Of a stretch of DNA of 64,000 nt, positions 62,183 to 64,000 are shown in pieces (within the stretch, counting starts at the first letter, position 1; the number at the start of each line of letters is the position of its first letter). The translations under genes and the position numbers were made by a program. The stretch spans positions 62,001 through 126,000 of the forward strand of contig CAZAFH010000003.1 in assembly GCA_964484265.1 (NCBI GenBank), written 5' to 3'. The notes below the pieces were generated by a model. That model was not told the DNA's origin and searched no databases. It saw nothing but the letters and a program-made list of their open reading frames with translations. The DNA comes from SIAQ01 sp964484265 (GTDB taxonomy: Bacteria > Planctomycetota > Planctomycetia > Gemmatales > Gemmataceae).

Positions 62183-63193
62183 ATGACTACGTTGCCGCGG
62201 ATGCTGATTACGTTGGGCGATATAGCGGGAATAGGCCCTGAGATCGTCGCGAAATGCTGGCCGGACCTATGCGAGGTCTGCCAACCGATCGTCGTGGGGG
62301 ACGTCTCCGCCATGCAAGGCGCGTTGCGGTTCAGCCGAGCGGATCTTCGCATTTCGCAGATCGAGAATGTGTCGGACGCCAAGCCTGGCGCCAACACGAT
62401 TCCGGTCTTGCAGGCGACGCGGCGCGACCTCACCCACGTCCTTCCCGGCAAGCTCGACTCCCAGGCGGGCGGAGCGGCGTTTGATTTTCTCTGCAAGGCA
62501 ATTGACCTGACGCTGGCGAAGCAAGCCGACGGCATCGTCACGTTGCCCCTCAACAAGGAAGGTTTGCACGCCGCCGGCCTGCATTATCCGGGCCACACGG
62601 AGATACTCGCCGAGAAGACGGGCGTTCGCGATTTCGGCATGATGCTCTACGCGCCGGCGCTGGAACCGATGAGGAATCCGCTCGGCGTCGTGCACGTGAC
62701 GCTGCACATGGCGCTGCGCGGCGTGTTCACTCATGTCACGACCGACGCGGTGTTTGAAAAAATCCGCTTGATCGCCGGCGTCATGAGTCGGCTCTGCGCG
62801 AAACCGCCGCGTGTCGGGGTATGTGCGCTGAACCCGCATGCAAGCGATGGCGGTATCTTTGGCGACGAGGAAGTGACGCGGATCGCGCCAGCCGTCGCCC
62901 GAGGCCGGGCAGCGGGGATCGACGTGGCCGGTCCGATCGCCAGCGACGCCATCTTCGTGCAGGCACGCGCCGGTCGGTTCGATGGCATCGTCGCAATTTA
63001 CCACGATCAGGGCCACATAGCGCTCAAGCTTCTTGCGGGTCGAGCGCTCGTCAATGTAACGCTGGGCCTGCCGATCATTCGCACGAGCGTCGCGCACGGC
63101 ACGGCGTATGAAATTGCCGGGAAAGGCCTGGCCGACGAATCATCGCTGCTCGAAGCCGCCCGAGTCGCCGTCGCCTTGCATGCCGCGAAATGA
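62183..63193 (+). CDS. pdxA: 4-hydroxythreonine-4-phosphate dehydrogenase (PdxA/PdxA2 family)
   Basis: The start MLITLGDIAGIGPEIVAKCW and the metal-site histidines (PGHTEIL, VVHVTLHMALR, AIYHDQGHIALK, TSVAHGTAYEIAGKG) are those of PdxA. The family oxidises 4-phosphohydroxy-threonine in vitamin B6 synthesis; close PdxA2 relatives act on four-carbon sugar-acid phosphates, so the exact substrate is open. At 336 residues it is full length. A sulfatase gene follows 24 bases later. Confidence 0.9.
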   Translation: MTTLPRMLITLGDIAGIGPEIVAKCWPDLCEVCQPIVVGDVSAMQGALRFSRADLRISQIENVSDAKPGANTIPVLQATRRDLTHVLPGKLDSQAGGAAFDFLCKAIDLTLAKQADGIVTLPLNKEGLHAAGLHYPGHTEILAEKTGVRDFGMMLYAPALEPMRNPLGVVHVTLHMALRGVFTHVTTDAVFEKIRLIAGVMSRLCAKPPRVGVCALNPHASDGGIFGDEEVTRIAPAVARGRAAGIDVAGPIASDAIFVQARAGRFDGIVAIYHDQGHIALKLLAGRALVNVTLGLPIIRTSVAHGTAYEIAGKGLADESSLLEAARVAVALHAAK

Positions 63194-63217
63194 TCCAATC
63201 TACCGAGGAATTCATCC

Positions 63218-64000
63218 ATGAAATCGCAATGGTATCTCTTACCCCTCGCAGGTTTTCTTTTTGCACCCTCGCTGGCGACGGCCCAGGAAAAATCGAAGCG
63301 GCCCAACGTCGTGTTTATTTTCTCCGACGATCAACGGGCCGACACCATCGCCGCTCTCGGCAACAAGCATATCAAGACGCCGAACCTCGACAAGCTCGTC
63401 GCGCGTGGCACCGCGTTTCGCCGGACATACTGCATGGGCGCGATGCAAGGCGCCGTCTGCGTGCCATCGCGCTCGATGATGCTCAGCGGACGTACCCTGT
63501 TCCGCATCAACGACAATCTCAAAGGCATTACCACCTGGCCGGAAATGTTTTCGCGTGCCGGCTATCGCACCTTTGTCACCGGTAAATGGCACAACCAGCA
63601 GGCGTCGGTTCTGGCTGCCTTCAACTCGGGAAAGAACATTTTCTTCGGCGGCATGGGCGATCCCTACGCGCTGCCCGTTTCCGATATCACCGAGAAGCGC
63701 ACGCTTACCGAGAAAAGGCTCAGCGGCAAACACTCCTGCGAACTCTTTGCCGACAGCATGGTCGACTTCATCAAGGCACAGAAAGGCGCGAAACAACCGT
63801 TCGTTGCCTACGCCTCGCTGAACGGCCCGCATGATCCGCGCGTGGCGCCGAAGGAATTTCACGACTTATACGATAAAAACAAACTGCCGCTGCCCGCGAA
63901 TTTTCTGCCCGTGCATCCTTTCAATAATGGCGAAATGATCGTGCGCGACGAAAAGCTCGCCCCCTGGCCGCGCACGCGGGACGTCGTCAGGCAACACCTG
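63218..64000 (+). CDS. Secreted sulfatase, 3' end outside window
   Basis: The frame is open to the window edge. A signal peptide (ending TATA-QE) precedes PNVVFIFSDDQRADTIAALG and the formylglycine motif CVPSR with Cys81, then VTGKWHNQ. The C-terminal half is missing. GAGGA lies eight bases before the ATG. It resembles the choline-sulfatase/IdsA-like secreted sulfatases of planctomycetes, and differs from the sulfatase at 25594 in the metal loop (SDDQRAD). Confidence 0.9.
   Translation, partial: MKSQWYLLPLAGFLFAPSLATAQEKSKRPNVVFIFSDDQRADTIAALGNKHIKTPNLDKLVARGTAFRRTYCMGAMQGAVCVPSRSMMLSGRTLFRINDNLKGITTWPEMFSRAGYRTFVTGKWHNQQASVLAAFNSGKNIFFGGMGDPYALPVSDITEKRTLTEKRLSGKHSCELFADSMVDFIKAQKGAKQPFVAYASLNGPHDPRVAPKEFHDLYDKNKLPLPANFLPVHPFNNGEMIVRDEKLAPWPRTRDVVRQHL

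Overview
The window looks like a chromosome segment of a Planctomycetota bacterium, possibly Gemmatales or a relative (inference). It is GC-rich. It carries protein types typical of that phylum: a DUF1549/DUF1553 protein with a haem-like CxxCH domain (28084-30732), two DUF1501 proteins (31962-33341, 37021-38391), two secreted sulfatases (25594-26991 and 63218 onward, cut by the edge), a DUF3500 protein, a PQQ-type propeller, and many signal-peptide proteins of unknown function. LpxL-type acyltransferase, GDP-mannose dehydratase and Omp85-like barrel genes point to a Gram-negative envelope. I saw no rRNA, tRNA or CRISPR array.

Layout. 1-11.3 kb: two paralogous secreted proteins of unknown function (2-1627, cut at its start, and 9325-11277), the tail of a third paralogue split by a small inverted-repeat element (3492-3910), a zinc-ribbon membrane protein, an FGE-fold/beta-propeller lipoprotein, a toxin-antitoxin pair with a frameshifted PIN toxin, and an MBOAT acyltransferase with its SGNH partner. 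11.3-27.8 kb: phosphoesterase, esterase, DUF3500, epimerase, a large M1 peptidase fused to an outer-membrane barrel, a DksA-like protein, HtrA, a fused membrane spermidine-synthase-like protein, a sulfatase and an LRR protein. 28-43.6 kb: DUF1549/1553 and DUF1501 genes separated by a DUF433/DUF5615 toxin-antitoxin cassette and two gene remnants, then GMD, acyltransferase, PQQ propeller, DUF1501, ceramidase-like, CtpA and DUF2064 genes. 43.6-49.4 kb: MFS transporter, rpsR, a membrane protein/HTH regulator pair with a clear operator, ispH and a GH15 glucosidase.

49.7-62.0 kb is the most unusual part. Five neighbouring genes, two on the plus strand and three on the minus strand, encode otherwise unrelated proteins that all start M-S-x-M-x-x-[L/F]-W. 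Three of them continue D-P-T-F. They include a 916-residue protein with 127-residue tandem repeats, an amphipathic-repeat protein ending in an HExxH zincin domain, a large coiled-coil protein and two small alpha/beta proteins. On the minus strand the same transcriptional direction continues upstream into an outer-membrane beta-barrel protein and a TPR-CHAT protease with an intact His/Cys dyad. I read this as a candidate undescribed secretion, injection or compartment-loading island in which the N-terminus is a shared address tag. That function is inference.

The intergenic spaces carry several families of imperfect palindromes. Two families occur twice, in opposite orientation, inside the tagged-protein island or near it. 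Two other palindromes are part of coding sequence: one is an inter-domain linker and one is a protein C-terminus.
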